A stretch of DNA of 64,000 nucleotides from Clostridiales bacterium (lineage in GTDB: Bacteria; Bacillota; Clostridia; Lachnospirales; Lachnospiraceae). Under the pieces are notes generated by a model, which had not been told where the DNA came from, searched no databases, and saw only the letters and a list, made by a program, of their open reading frames with translations. A program made the position numbers and the translations under genes. The DNA is taken from contig JAAYNV010000028.1 in the NCBI GenBank assembly GCA_012520645.1, positions 1 through 64,000 on the forward strand, written 5' to 3'. This document shows, piece after piece, positions 37,266 through 46,571 of this stretch (its first letter is position 1; each line of letters opens with the position of its first letter).

Positions 37266-37781
37266 CTACATCGAGCGTACCTCTGCAAAGCTGATCTCTA
37301 CAGGGGTCTCCCTGCCAAACAGCTCCACATTGATCGTGGCAGTCTGCTTGCCAAAATCCATTTTCTGAACAACGCCAACGGTATCCTTCCAGACACCAGC
37401 CACAACCGCAACGGTATCACCCTCACCAAAATCCACGGAGACATTTTCCATCTTGATGCCAAGTGGCTTCATCTCTGCTTCGGTAAGCGGCACCGGCTTG
37501 CTTCCAGGACCTACGAATCCAGTAACACCTCTCGTATTTCTTACGACATACCAGGTATCATCATTCATAACCATATTCACTAAAACATATCCCGGGAACA
37601 TCTTTTTCTGTACCGTCTTTTTAGCACCGTTCTTCATTTCCACTACATCCTGAAGCGGAACCCTTACTTCCAAAATTTCCTCTTCCAGATGTCTGTTCTC
37701 GATTGTTTTCTCAATGTTGGCCTTTACCTTGTTCTCATATCCCGAGTAGGTATGCACTACATACCAGTTTGCTTCTGCCAT
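37266..37781 (-). CDS. nusG: Transcription elongation/termination factor NusG
   Basis: 171 residues from ATG 37781; the track's extra 20 residues precede the GAGGGTG ribosome binding site. NGN domain (WYVVHTYSGYENKVKANIEKT; VRNTRGVTGFVG) followed by a KOW domain (GDTVAVVAGVWKDTVGVVQKMD). It binds RNA polymerase and modulates pausing. Sits in the usual secE-nusG-rplK order. Confidence 0.97.
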   Translation of the reverse strand: MAEANWYVVHTYSGYENKVKANIEKTIENRHLEEEILEVRVPLQDVVEMKNGAKKTVQKKMFPGYVLVNMVMNDDTWYVVRNTRGVTGFVGPGSKPVPLTEAEMKPLGIKMENVSVDFGEGDTVAVVAGVWKDTVGVVQKMDFGKQTATINVELFGRETPVEISFAEVRSM

Positions 37782-37797
37782 ACAATCACCCTCACTC

Positions 37798-38007
37798 TTA
37801 CATTGATAAGAAGTTGATACCATATTGCAGGATTGTATCAATCAAAGTAATAACCAATCCTAACACAACGGTAATCCAAACAACTGCAACAGATTGTTTC
37901 AAAAGGGACTGCTTGTCAGGCCAAACCACTTTCTTGAACTCGGCTTTCACACCGTTAAAAAACCCTTCTAATTTGCCGGTCTTTGGTGTATCTTTTGATT
38001 CTCCCAT
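37798..38007 (-). CDS. secE: Preprotein translocase subunit SecE
   Basis: 69 residues; amphipathic segment FFNGVKAEFKKVVWPDKQSLLKQS then a single membrane helix (VAVVWITVVLGLVITLIDTIL). It clamps the SecY channel. Located between rpmG and nusG as in most Firmicutes. Confidence 0.97.
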   Translation of the reverse strand: MGESKDTPKTGKLEGFFNGVKAEFKKVVWPDKQSLLKQSVAVVWITVVLGLVITLIDTILQYGINFLSM

Positions 38008-38066
38008 CGTCCGCTCCTTCCCGACTTCACGTCAGTCTTACACTGACTCTCCGTCTGAAAATACAA

Positions 38067-38216
38067 TTATTTGGTTTCTTTGTGTAATGTGTGAGTCTTG
38101 CAGAATCTACAATATTTCTTGGTTTCCATTCTGTCCGGATGTGTCTTCTTGTCTTTTGTCATATTGTAGTTACGCTGCTTGCATTCTGTACATGCTAAAG
38201 TAATTTTTGTACGCAT
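38067..38216 (-). CDS. rpmG: Ribosomal protein L33
   Basis: 49 residues, too short for the ORF track: [29 protein letters not shown], ending [14 protein letters not shown]. The two CxxC pairs mark the zinc-binding form of L33. GGAGG precedes the ATG, and it opens the rpmG-secE-nusG operon behind a consensus promoter. Confidence 0.97.
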   Translation of the reverse strand: MRTKITLACTECKQRNYNMTKDKKTHPDRMETKKYCRFCKTHTLHKETK

Positions 38217-38292
38217 TATTCTACCTCCACGCTTTTGTTCGATTCCTAAAATTGAGCATAAAAAAAAGACCTAAATCTCATCTCGCCTGTCT

Positions 38293-38321
38293 ACTATACC
38301 ATTCAGCAGACGGACTGTCAA
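38293..38321 (-). promoter_or_regulatory. rpmG-secE-nusG promoter
   Basis: TTGACA (38316-38321), 17-bp spacer, TATAGT (38293-38298) on the minus strand. Confidence 0.8.
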
Positions 38322-38571
38322 GTATTTCTGCTATATTCCTGCTGTTTCTGTAAAAAATATATTGAATTTTCATAAAAAATATTTAGAAACTCCTTACTTT
38401 TCTACTTTTTTACACTTTCTATTTATAATAGGAAATGATATAATAAATACATAAAATTATTTCGCTGTTTCAGTTATCATCACTCAATAGTGTACCGATA
38501 CATAGTTTATAAGATTGTCTACGGATGGACAAGGGGTGCACACGATTTCACGGAAGAAAGGAGGAGCTGAT

Positions 38572-39879
38572 ATGGCTGGTTATTCTATGGCACTGAATAA
38601 TGTCTATAATCATTATCTGACTACCTACGCCTCAAAAAGCGTATCACGCTATGACACGCATAAAAAGAGCGAGCTCAGAAGCATTTATAATTCCATTGTC
38701 AAACTGAATAAAGAAGCTCCCCTTTGTATCGTTGACACGAGCAAGCAGTCCCAGCAGTTTGCAGTCGGCATCAAAGAAAATGCCCGTCTTCTGCACAATA
38801 CCATCGCGTCTTTAGGTGGTCTTGACGAGGAGACCCTGCTGAATAAGAAAATCGCCTGCTCCAGCAATGAGGAGCTTGTCACTGCCAAATATATCGGTGC
38901 AGAAAGCAATCCTTCCGTTATCCTTTCCTTTGATATCGTCGTTCAGTCACTGGCACAGCCGCAGACCAACATGGGGCATGTTCTCCCTTCGTCTGCAAAA
39001 GTGGCACTGGAGCCCGATTCCTATTCGTTTGATGTCAATATCAATGACCTGAATTATGAATTCCAGTTCCAGATCAATGCCGGCGATACTAATCTGGATA
39101 TACAAAACCGCCTTTCCCGTCTGATCAACAATGCAGGAATCGGTCTGAATTCCGAAGTATTAGAAGATGGTTCCGGCAACAGTACACTCGTTGTACGCTC
39201 CAATGCGACCGGACTTGTGGAAGACCGTGACTTCATTTTTCAGATTTCAGATGACCATACAAGCCGCCGTTCCGGCACAGTGGAATATCTTGGCATTCAG
39301 GATATTACCTCTCCTGCTGAAAATGCTTCCTTTTTATTAAATGGAAGAGAACGTACGGCTGCTTCCAACACCTTTTCGGTCGAGAAAACCTATGAGATTA
39401 CCTTAAACGGAGTCAGTACGGACGAAACCGTTTCCGCATCCATCGGTCTGAAAACAGATGTGGATTCCCTTTCCGAAAATATCAGTCATCTGATCGTCGG
39501 CTATAATGACTTTCTGCAGTCTACGGCAGCCCAACAGGTGCAGCCGGGAAGCCGCAATTTGTTTACAGACATGACCAGTGTATCTTCTTTATACCGAAGC
39601 GACCTGGAAGCCATCGGAATGAAATTTTCAGAAGACGGTCTGATATCACTGGATAAAGCTATTTTAAGCAATACTATCCACGATGAAAATACAGAAAATG
39701 TCTTTGAACCGGTACGGCATTTTGCCCACTCCATTCTGCAAAAGACAAATCAGATTTCCCTGGATCCGATGAAATACGTCAATAAAACCGTCGTTGCTTA
39801 TAAGAATCCGAGACGAAGTCTGGCTTCCCCATATATCACAAGTGCCTATAGCGGTATGCTGTTTAACAGCTATTGTTAA
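38572..39879 (+). CDS. FliD-like flagellar filament capping protein
   Basis: 435 residues from ATG 38572, chosen because AAAGGAGGAGC lies just before it; the track start is 57 bp upstream. The N-terminus (NNVYNHYLTTYASKSVSRYDTHKKSELRSIYNSIVKLNKEAP) and C-terminus are helical, as in FliD; the middle has beta-rich segments with Ig-like character (FLLNGRERTAASNTFSVEKTYEITLNG). FliD caps the growing filament. It is alone here: no other flagellar genes follow, and a bidirectional terminator closes it. Upstream, ACCGATAC (38494-38501) faintly resembles a sigma-28 -10. Family call is moderately firm. Confidence 0.7.
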   Translation: MAGYSMALNNVYNHYLTTYASKSVSRYDTHKKSELRSIYNSIVKLNKEAPLCIVDTSKQSQQFAVGIKENARLLHNTIASLGGLDEETLLNKKIACSSNEELVTAKYIGAESNPSVILSFDIVVQSLAQPQTNMGHVLPSSAKVALEPDSYSFDVNINDLNYEFQFQINAGDTNLDIQNRLSRLINNAGIGLNSEVLEDGSGNSTLVVRSNATGLVEDRDFIFQISDDHTSRRSGTVEYLGIQDITSPAENASFLLNGRERTAASNTFSVEKTYEITLNGVSTDETVSASIGLKTDVDSLSENISHLIVGYNDFLQSTAAQQVQPGSRNLFTDMTSVSSLYRSDLEAIGMKFSEDGLISLDKAILSNTIHDENTENVFEPVRHFAHSILQKTNQISLDPMKYVNKTVVAYKNPRRSLASPYITSAYSGMLFNSYC

Positions 39880-39917
39880 GGCAGTATCGCACACCGTTTC
39901 ATACAGTGTTATTAAAA

Positions 39918-39952
39918 GAGGGTCATCCTATTTACAGGATACCCTCTTTTTT
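39918..39952. terminator. Bidirectional terminator after the FliD-like gene
   Basis: GAGGGTCATCCT/AGGATACCCTC stem with one mismatch or bulge, A-rich left and T-rich right flanks, between convergent genes. Confidence 0.85.
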
Positions 39953-39999
39953 ATCAGTTTCATTCCATATGATTCTCGTTTCAAGAACATACCTTCCTG

Positions 40000-41622
40000 T
40001 TACAACGGAATATTTCCATGCTTTTTCGGAATGCTTTCCACCTTCTTGGTTTTTAAGCCACGGAGTCCTTTTAAAATCGCCGCTCTGGTCTCCTCCGGCT
40101 TGATCACTTCATTGACAAATCCGCGGCCGGCTGCCACATACGGATTCAGGAAACGATCCTCATACTCTTTCTTGCACTGCTCACGCATAGCCGCAGGGTC
40201 TGGCGCTTCTTTAATCTTGCGCTTAAAGGCAATGTTGACTGCTCCGTCTGCACCCATAACAGCAATTTCAGCAATCGGCCACGCATAGACCAGATCCGCT
40301 CCCATTTCCTTGGAATTCATCGCAATATAAGCTCCACCGTACGCCTTTCGCATAATCAGGGAAATCTTTGGAACAGTCGCCTCTGAATAAGCATAAAGCA
40401 CCTTCGCTCCATGCCGGATGATTCCGGCATGCTCCTGCGCAGTTCCCGGAAGGAAAGCCGGTACATCCACCAGTGTTACAAGAGGAATATTAAAGCAGTC
40501 GCAGAAACGGATAAATCTTGCCACCTTGTCAGACGCATGATAATCCAGGGAACCACCATAAGCGTTGGCCTGATTTGCCACAAAACCAACTACCTCTCCT
40601 GCCATTCTTCCCCAGCCGATGACAGCATTGGTCGCAAATTCCTTCTGTACCTCAAAGAAACTGTCTTTATCCACAATGCAGTTGATCACTTCCTTTACAT
40701 CATACGGATGTCTGGAATTATCCGGAACAATATCTTTCAGCTTCTCACACGGATTCTCATCCCCTGCAAATTTCTTACCGAAGTTTCCAACCTTATTTAA
40801 CATGCGGTTTACAGCAAAAAGCAATGACTGTTTTTCCGAAATGGTCTTTACAACAGGTGCCTTCTCTTCAAAGTTGCTCGGCAGATAGGACAGCAGCTTG
40901 CGCACACCCATCAGACACTCGCCCTCTGAATCATAAGTAAAATGAGAAACACCGCTCTTTTTGGCGTGTACTTCAGCGCCACCCAGCTCCTCAACCGAAA
41001 CCTCTTCGTTGATAACCGTCTTTACCACATTCGGTCCGGTGATAAACATCTTGGAGGTATCCTTGACCATAAAAATAAAGTCACAGATGGCAGGCGCATA
41101 GCAGGCTCCGCCCGAACACGGTCCCAAGATCACTGCGATCTGCGGAATAACACCGGATGCCTTTGTATGACGCAGAAACATTCCGCTGTAGCCGCTCAGG
41201 GAAGAAATTCCTTCCTCAATTCTGGCTCCACCACTGTCATTGATACAGATTAACGGTGCCTTCATATCCATTGCCATATCCTGAATCCGGCAGATCTTAA
41301 AGGAATGGTATTCTCCCAGGGTGCCGCCGATGACCGTAAAATCTTCACTGGCAACAAACACAAGCCTGCCGTCGATTTCACCGTATCCGGTCACAACACC
41401 GTCACCCGGAACTCTTCTTTTATCCAGATCAAAATCATCAATTCTGGATTCTACAAATCCGTCTACTTCTACAAAAGTACCTTTATCTAACAGCATCTCG
41501 ATTCGTTCTCTCGCTGTCATTTTTCCCTGTTTGTGCTGCTTATCAATTTTCGCCTGACCACCGCCAAGCAGAGCGCGCTCTCTTCGAGCATCCAAATCCT
41601 TGATTGCTTCATCCCAGTTCAT
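40000..41622 (-). CDS. Acyl-CoA carboxylase/decarboxylase carboxyltransferase subunit (PccB/MmdA-like)
   Basis: 540 residues from ATG 41622, preceded by GAGAGGAAG; the track's 30-residue extension is upstream of that site. MTARERIEMLLDKGTF, LICINDSGGARIEEG, ILGPCSGGACYAPA and VTLVDVPAFLPGTAQEHAGIIRHGAKVLYA mark the biotin-dependent carboxyltransferase pair of crotonase folds. Substrate may be propionyl-, methylmalonyl- or acetyl-CoA; no biotin-carrier or decarboxylase membrane subunit is next to it. A FabT-like dyad just after its promoter suggests control with lipid metabolism. Confidence 0.88.
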   Translation of the reverse strand: MNWDEAIKDLDARRERALLGGGQAKIDKQHKQGKMTARERIEMLLDKGTFVEVDGFVESRIDDFDLDKRRVPGDGVVTGYGEIDGRLVFVASEDFTVIGGTLGEYHSFKICRIQDMAMDMKAPLICINDSGGARIEEGISSLSGYSGMFLRHTKASGVIPQIAVILGPCSGGACYAPAICDFIFMVKDTSKMFITGPNVVKTVINEEVSVEELGGAEVHAKKSGVSHFTYDSEGECLMGVRKLLSYLPSNFEEKAPVVKTISEKQSLLFAVNRMLNKVGNFGKKFAGDENPCEKLKDIVPDNSRHPYDVKEVINCIVDKDSFFEVQKEFATNAVIGWGRMAGEVVGFVANQANAYGGSLDYHASDKVARFIRFCDCFNIPLVTLVDVPAFLPGTAQEHAGIIRHGAKVLYAYSEATVPKISLIMRKAYGGAYIAMNSKEMGADLVYAWPIAEIAVMGADGAVNIAFKRKIKEAPDPAAMREQCKKEYEDRFLNPYVAAGRGFVNEVIKPEETRAAILKGLRGLKTKKVESIPKKHGNIPL

Positions 41623-41733
41623 ATGCGACTTCCTCTCTTCTGCTTTTCCATGCTTTGCACAGATTTTGATGCCATTGGGCAACTGTAACGTGTCAATAAT
41701 ATTTGATTGCATAAATATTTGAACTTCTTCTAT

Positions 41734-41802
41734 TTTGAATATCCATTATTTTGATATTCAAACTATCATGGAATATTATAGCATGGAATTTGAATTTTAC
41801 AA
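41734..41802 (-). promoter_or_regulatory. Promoter with FabT-like dyad for the carboxyltransferase gene
   Basis: TTGTAA (41797-41802), 16-bp spacer, TATAAT (41775-41780), then the perfect dyad TTTGAATATC-N9-GATATTCAAA (41734-41762) just past the expected start of transcription. Its half TTTGAATATCAAA resembles the fatty-acid-synthesis operator of FabT-type MarR regulators. Confidence 0.5.
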
Positions 41803-41844
41803 GAGGGAAAACAAAAATTGAATTCAATTTTTGTTTTCCCTCTT
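41801..41844. terminator. 44-bp perfect palindrome acting as terminator after glf
   Basis: AAGAGGGAAAACAAAAATTG and its exact reverse complement are joined without a loop through GAATTC. It lies 14 bp after the glf stop. The T-rich right arm can end rightward transcripts and the A-rich left arm, read on the minus strand, can end glf. Confidence 0.6.
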
Positions 41845-41857
41845 CTGTACATCCATT

Positions 41858-42967
41858 TTACAGTTCAACCTGTTTCGCCGCCATTTCCAATGCAGCAGCA
41901 ATAACCTTGTCCATATCATAATATTGATACTGTCCCAGTCTGCCACCAAACAAAACATTCGGCTCTACCTCTGCCAGTCTGCTGTAATGGGCGAATAAAG
42001 CATTATTCTTTTCATCGTTGACCGGATAATAAGGCTCATCTCCCTTTTTCCATTCCGCAGGGTATTCCTTCGTAATAATCGTATCCGGCTGCTTACCAAA
42101 TTCAAAATGCTTATGCTCAATAATTCTGGTATAAGGCACCTCTCTTTCGGTGTAGTTCACCACCGCATTTCCCTGGAAATTATCCACCCCGGTCAGTACC
42201 TCCTCCTCAAACCGCAAAGAACGGTATTCAAGGGCTCCAAGACGATAAGTAAAATACTCATCTATCATTCCGGTATACACAATTTTTTTAAAGGACGGGC
42301 GATTCTCTGATGCCATATATGCAGAATATTCCGTATTCAAAAGCACGGGAATCCCCTCCAACATTTTTTCCACAATCTGTGTGTAGCCGCCCTTGGGAAT
42401 TCCCTGATACGGATCATTAAAATAATTATTATCATAGGTAAAACGAAGCGGCAGCCTCTTTATGATAAACGCCGGAAGCTCCTTACAGTCTCGTCCCCAC
42501 TGCTTTTCCGTGTAACCCTTTACCAGCTTCTCATACACATCCCTTCCCGCCAGAGAAAGTGCCTGTTCCTCCAGATTGCGCGGCTCTGCGATGCCAAGCT
42601 CTTTAATCTGTTCGGCAATCTTATCCTTTGCCTCCTTCGGTGTGCGAATCCCCCACATTTTACTGAACGTATTCATATTAAAAGGAAGGTTGTAAAGTTC
42701 ATCTCCATACACAGCAAGCGGTGAGTTGACATAATGGTTAAACTCCACAAACTGATTCACATAATCCCATATCCTTTTATCTGAGGTATGAAAAATATGG
42801 GCACCGTATTTATGAACCTGAATACCGCATTTTTCTTCGGTATAGATATTTCCTGCCAGATGCGGACGTTTTTCAATGACCAGACTGGTTTTGCCCTTTT
42901 TCTTCATCTCATAAGCAAACACCGCACCAAACAGTCCTGCTCCTACAATTAAATAATCATATTTCAT
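41858..42967 (-). CDS. glf: UDP-galactopyranose mutase
   Basis: 369 residues. FAD-binding DYLIVGAGLFGAVFAYEMKKKG at the N-terminus, HKYGAHIFHTSDKRIWDYV near 55, and YTEKQWGRDCKELP plus RLPLRFTYDNNYFNDPYQGIP typical of Glf. It converts UDP-Galp to UDP-Galf, the donor for galactofuranose in surface glycans. It is near the lic genes and presumably feeds a phosphocholine-bearing glycan or capsule. Confidence 0.97.
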   Translation of the reverse strand: MKYDYLIVGAGLFGAVFAYEMKKKGKTSLVIEKRPHLAGNIYTEEKCGIQVHKYGAHIFHTSDKRIWDYVNQFVEFNHYVNSPLAVYGDELYNLPFNMNTFSKMWGIRTPKEAKDKIAEQIKELGIAEPRNLEEQALSLAGRDVYEKLVKGYTEKQWGRDCKELPAFIIKRLPLRFTYDNNYFNDPYQGIPKGGYTQIVEKMLEGIPVLLNTEYSAYMASENRPSFKKIVYTGMIDEYFTYRLGALEYRSLRFEEEVLTGVDNFQGNAVVNYTEREVPYTRIIEHKHFEFGKQPDTIITKEYPAEWKKGDEPYYPVNDEKNNALFAHYSRLAEVEPNVLFGGRLGQYQYYDMDKVIAAALEMAAKQVEL

Positions 42968-43020
42968 GCCCGACTTTTCCCGTTGCTTTCCTTCTTACTT
43001 TTCATACTTACTTTTCATAC

Positions 43021-43353
43021 TTACTTTTTATACTTCTTCAGCTGAACAAAATCTTCCATCAGACCAAGTACCTTTTCACGACCTTCCTCATTCAGCTTTA
43101 CATGATACTGCATGACACGATTCTCCAGAAGCTGTTCACCGATGGTCACGTCCCGATCCAGCGATGAAAAATCAATGGGATTCAATTTCAGCTTATCACA
43201 CATACGGATCACCGTACCATATGCCATTCCCTCGATCCCCCGATCCAGTGCCGTTACCAGCGTACTATATGGAATATCCATCTCCATAGCAAACTGCCTT
43301 ACACTTCTGTACTGTGATAAGATTTCTTTTTTCAGAATCTTTGATTTCGTCAT
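43021..43353 (-). CDS. XRE-like HTH protein
   Basis: 110 residues. KKEILSQYRSVRQFAMEMDIPYSTLVTALDRGIEGMAYGTVIRMCDKLKLNP is a Cro/CI-type HTH common in Lachnospiraceae small regulators. The C-terminal half is helical (GEQLLENRVMQYHVKLNEEGREKVLGLMEDF). It lies 53 bp upstream of glf in the same direction, so it may regulate that locus. The spacer contains a short repeated sequence (ACTTTTCATACTT). Confidence 0.75.
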   Translation of the reverse strand: MTKSKILKKEILSQYRSVRQFAMEMDIPYSTLVTALDRGIEGMAYGTVIRMCDKLKLNPIDFSSLDRDVTIGEQLLENRVMQYHVKLNEEGREKVLGLMEDFVQLKKYKK

Positions 43354-43461
43354 ATGCTATACCTCGCTCATGAGTTTTTGTTTCCTTCTTAGGTATTATA
43401 ACATATTATCACTATTTCGTACATATGGAAATCCGGATTATTGAAAGGTTTTGCATGGAAA

Positions 43462-43497
43462 ATGCAAGCAGTCAGGTTTCACTCCAACTGCTTGCAT
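43462..43497 (-). terminator. Hairpin after the 54-aa ORF
   Basis: ATGCAAGCAGT/ACTGCTTGCAT, an 11-bp perfect stem, followed by TTTTCC on the minus strand. Confidence 0.55.
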
Positions 43498-43661
43498 TAA
43501 TGTCTTGTCTTACTTATTTCTTCTAAGATTTCGAATGCTTTTTCTTCCAGATCGTCTTCAAAAGCTCCGATTCTTGAAATTGCTGTTGCTGTAGTGCTTC
43601 CCACATCATAGACAGCCTGACATACCACTTCCAAGGTTTTGTCCATCAATTTCTTTAACAT
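43497..43661 (-). CDS. 54-aa hypothetical protein
   Basis: Not in the ORF track. ATG at 43661 after AGGAAAG; MLKKLMDKTLEVVCQAVYDVG..., ending EEKAFEILEEISKTRH. One Cys, amphipathic helix, acidic C-terminus, no export signal. It lies upstream of the HTH gene in the same direction and is closed by a terminator hairpin. Function unknown. Confidence 0.5.
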   Translation of the reverse strand: MLKKLMDKTLEVVCQAVYDVGSTTATAISRIGAFEDDLEEKAFEILEEISKTRH

Positions 43662-43730
43662 TTTTCTTTCCTAAGTTTACAAAATATTATTAAAACAGCG
43701 ACCGCTGTTTCAATCAGTATCGTTTCTATA

Positions 43731-44225
43731 TCAAAAACAAATCCTTTGCCGCAACACTGGATACCTGCTCAACTCCTCCGGCATCTGCATATATTCTGTT
43801 GTATGAAATGAGAAATTCGTTGCTCCAAATATGTCCTCAATCACCAAACCACATTCTGAAAACAATTTACAGATACTATTCAATGTAAAAAACTAACATG
43901 CATTCGATCTAATATTCCTGCTTCCTCATAATCAAAGCTGCCCTTTAACAAAGTCATAAAAACCGACATATGCATCAAGTTCGGAATACTACGCATAAAC
44001 TCCCATCTTCTTTTAAATAGGGCAAAACCGTATGGCTAATTTCTACAGATCGTATAAATATTCCAATACATCCCCTAAAATAATATAATCAAAACTATTC
44101 TCTCAACAAGAAATTTCTATGCCTTCCACGTTACCCTGAATAACATCCAAATATCTAACACCAATTCGCGTAATCTTCTCTGCTAGTTCAATTTCTTTTA
44201 CTTCCACCTTCGGTCAGCGATTAAT
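43731..44225 (-). pseudogene. Decayed SAM-dependent methyltransferase gene
   Basis: No open frame, but minus-strand fragments in different frames read EGIEI, then SFDYIILGDVLEYLYD, and near the end KLFSECGLVIEDIFGATN and FHTTEYMQMPEELSRYPVL. These match the order of a class I methyltransferase (DxxxxxDVLEHL acidic motif, then a C-terminal segment). Several stops and frameshifts separate them, and no start remains. A short hairpin (AAACAGCG/CGCTGTTT, 43693-43710) follows. Confidence 0.65.
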
Positions 44226-44335
44226 CTGGATGCCATTGACTTATCCGAAGATATCATCGTCTATACACTACTTATTAAAAAACCCAATTAGTAGCAGGAT
44301 AAAATAATAGTAACTCTCTGTTTTCTCACCAGGAT

Positions 44336-45853
44336 TTATGATTTTATTTCATGTAAATATTGCTTTCCATCTTTGATAAAACTTATAATAATTAATATCA
44401 TTACTATCCCTATCGGAAAAGCTGCAATAATGCTTACAGATTGTAAATTGTTCATGCTACTTTCAGAGAAAACAAGAGCAATAGGAAGAATAATAAGCAT
44501 GATACACCATAGAAACTGAATTATTTTATGTGGCTTTTCGTTTTCTTCCAACTTATAATAGCTATAACAAGATGCTGTATATGCTATAGAGTCAAAGGAT
44601 GTTGCATAAAAAGCAATCATAGTAAATAATACAACTACCAGAACAAACGGAGCACACGGTAACGTTTTGATGATATTAATAATCATCGAACACAAATCCC
44701 CGTTTGCCTCATACTGCGCGATAAAATCCAAAACGCCGGATGTCTGTAATCCAAGAGAGTAATTACCCAAAACGATAAAGCTCACTATGGTAGAACCTAC
44801 ACTAAATACATATCCTCCGAGGATAGTCTGTCTTATTGTTCTACCTCTTGAGATATTACCAATAAAGAACGGAGCAGCAACGCACCATACCATCCAGTAT
44901 GCCCAATAGTAAATTGTCCACTCTTGCGGAAAATTAGTCTTACGTATCGGATCAGTATATGTAGCAAGACCGATAAAGTTCTGGATGGTTCTCCCCAAAG
45001 ACTCAAATCCAGTATCAATAATATATCTTGTTTTACCACTAAAGATTAAAACAAACAAAATCAATCCAAAAAACATATAAATACAGACTTTGGCCAAAAC
45101 ACTGATGCCCTTAATTCCATGAAGCAGCGCATATGTATAAACAGCACAGGTAATCAGAAGAATGGTAATAGTAATAACTGTTCTGTTGATTGTAATATGG
45201 AATAGCTCGCCAATGATACTCGCCATAAGAGGGGTAGCTACACTAAAAGTTGTGGCAGTTCCAGCGAGAAGTGCGAACACTGCCAATAGGTCAATTACTC
45301 TTCCACCAAATCCGTCTGCATATTTTCCAATAATAGGACGGCAGGCTTCTGAATATTTCTGTCTATTTCTCTTTCTCACATGAAGCATAAAGCCAAAAGC
45401 AACAGCCAGAACCAGATAAAATCCCCAAGGAATAAAGCTCCAATGGAAAATCGGGAACACACCTGACCATTCCTGAATACTGCCCAATTCTGCAATGTGC
45501 GGATTCGTGGCATACATAACCCATTCTGAGAAAGAATAGAACAGAATGTCAGCAGCAAGTCCACATGTAAACATCATACTTCCCCAGGTAAAGAAAGAAT
45601 ATCTGGATTTCTCATTCGGCTCACCAAGCACAATATCACCATACTTAGAAATCGCCAAGAACATTGAAACTAAAAACATTCCAAGACCAATAATTAAATA
45701 ATATGTTCCAAAAGTATCCCCGAAAAAAAATCGAATCTTGCAAAGCACTTCGTTAGACTGATTCGGAAACTCAAAAAACAGCAGACTCAATCCAACAACA
45801 ATCACCAACGGTACCAATGTTATCATCCAATCAATTTTATTCTGGCTTTTCAT
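44336..45853 (-). CDS. BCCT-family transporter, probable choline importer
   Basis: 505 residues from ATG 45853, one base after the LicC stop and with GGAGG inside the end of that gene; the track start overlaps it. Twelve membrane helices; the signature aromatic helix GLAADILFYSFSEWVMY and YYWAYWMVWCVAAPFFIGNISRGRTIRQ are typical of betaine/choline/carnitine transporters. Its position after choline kinase and LicC genes points to choline uptake for phosphocholine decoration, replacing the usual LicB permease. Confidence 0.9.
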   Translation of the reverse strand: MKSQNKIDWMITLVPLVIVVGLSLLFFEFPNQSNEVLCKIRFFFGDTFGTYYLIIGLGMFLVSMFLAISKYGDIVLGEPNEKSRYSFFTWGSMMFTCGLAADILFYSFSEWVMYATNPHIAELGSIQEWSGVFPIFHWSFIPWGFYLVLAVAFGFMLHVRKRNRQKYSEACRPIIGKYADGFGGRVIDLLAVFALLAGTATTFSVATPLMASIIGELFHITINRTVITITILLITCAVYTYALLHGIKGISVLAKVCIYMFFGLILFVLIFSGKTRYIIDTGFESLGRTIQNFIGLATYTDPIRKTNFPQEWTIYYWAYWMVWCVAAPFFIGNISRGRTIRQTILGGYVFSVGSTIVSFIVLGNYSLGLQTSGVLDFIAQYEANGDLCSMIINIIKTLPCAPFVLVVVLFTMIAFYATSFDSIAYTASCYSYYKLEENEKPHKIIQFLWCIMLIILPIALVFSESSMNNLQSVSIIAAFPIGIVMILIIISFIKDGKQYLHEIKS

Positions 45854-45854
45854 C

Positions 45855-46571
45855 TCACTTTTCCTCCACATATTTTTTATAGTTGCTATCGAGAGCTGCC
45901 AACTCCCTTAGACTATCCACCTCAATAATATCTGATTTAATCATAGGTCTGATACCTAGATCATACTCATCAAAATGGCAGAACATCACTACATCATCCC
46001 AGTAGATTTGTCTGTTCTGTTTCTCATCAAACTCATATTCCAAGTGCGCCTTTAGCTTTCGCCCATCTTCTGCGGACCACCGTGAAATACTATATAGCTG
46101 CCAACCACCTACTCCACCTGCTTTAGAACAAGCAACCACCCTTCCTTCATCAACCTGCATAAGCCATTCATCCGTTTCTCCATCTATCCATACAGCATTA
46201 TATCCGGATTTTTCAAACTCGGGAGAAAGAATTGAATCATTGTATATAATCTGGTCTCCATCCAGGATGATTGAATCCTCGATGTATTCTCTTGCCACAT
46301 ACAATGATGAAATATTATTACATGAATCATAAAAAGGATTCTCCAAAATCTTTACCCCATATTCTTTCTCCAGAACGCAAAACTGATCTTTTAAAAATCC
46401 AACTACCACATAAATCTCAAAAATTCCATTCTTTCGAAGTCCACGAATAACCGTATCAATCATTCTTACCCCATTTACCATTACAAGCGGCTTTGGTGTA
46501 GTCAGTGTCACAGGCTCCATTCGTTTTCCAATCCCTGCCGCCATAATGATTGCTCGTTTTACCTTATTCAC
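45855..46571 (-). CDS. licC: LicC-like choline-phosphate cytidylyltransferase
   Basis: 238 residues from GTG 46571, overlapping the upstream gene by 8 bp. AIIMAAGIGKRMEPVTLTTPKPLVMVNG is the nucleotidyltransferase signature; NNISSLYVAREYIEDSIILDGDQII is typical of LicC. It makes CDP-choline from CTP and phosphocholine. Operon partners are a choline kinase fusion upstream and a BCCT transporter downstream. Confidence 0.88.
   Translation of the reverse strand: MNKVKRAIIMAAGIGKRMEPVTLTTPKPLVMVNGVRMIDTVIRGLRKNGIFEIYVVVGFLKDQFCVLEKEYGVKILENPFYDSCNNISSLYVAREYIEDSIILDGDQIIYNDSILSPEFEKSGYNAVWIDGETDEWLMQVDEGRVVACSKAGGVGGWQLYSISRWSAEDGRKLKAHLEYEFDEKQNRQIYWDDVVMFCHFDEYDLGIRPMIKSDIIEVDSLRELAALDSNYKKYVEEK

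Noticed and set aside
38494-38501. Sigma-28 promoter for the FliD-like gene (ACCGATAC)
   Set aside because: The -10 has two mismatches and the -35 position reads TATC, too weak to list as a feature.
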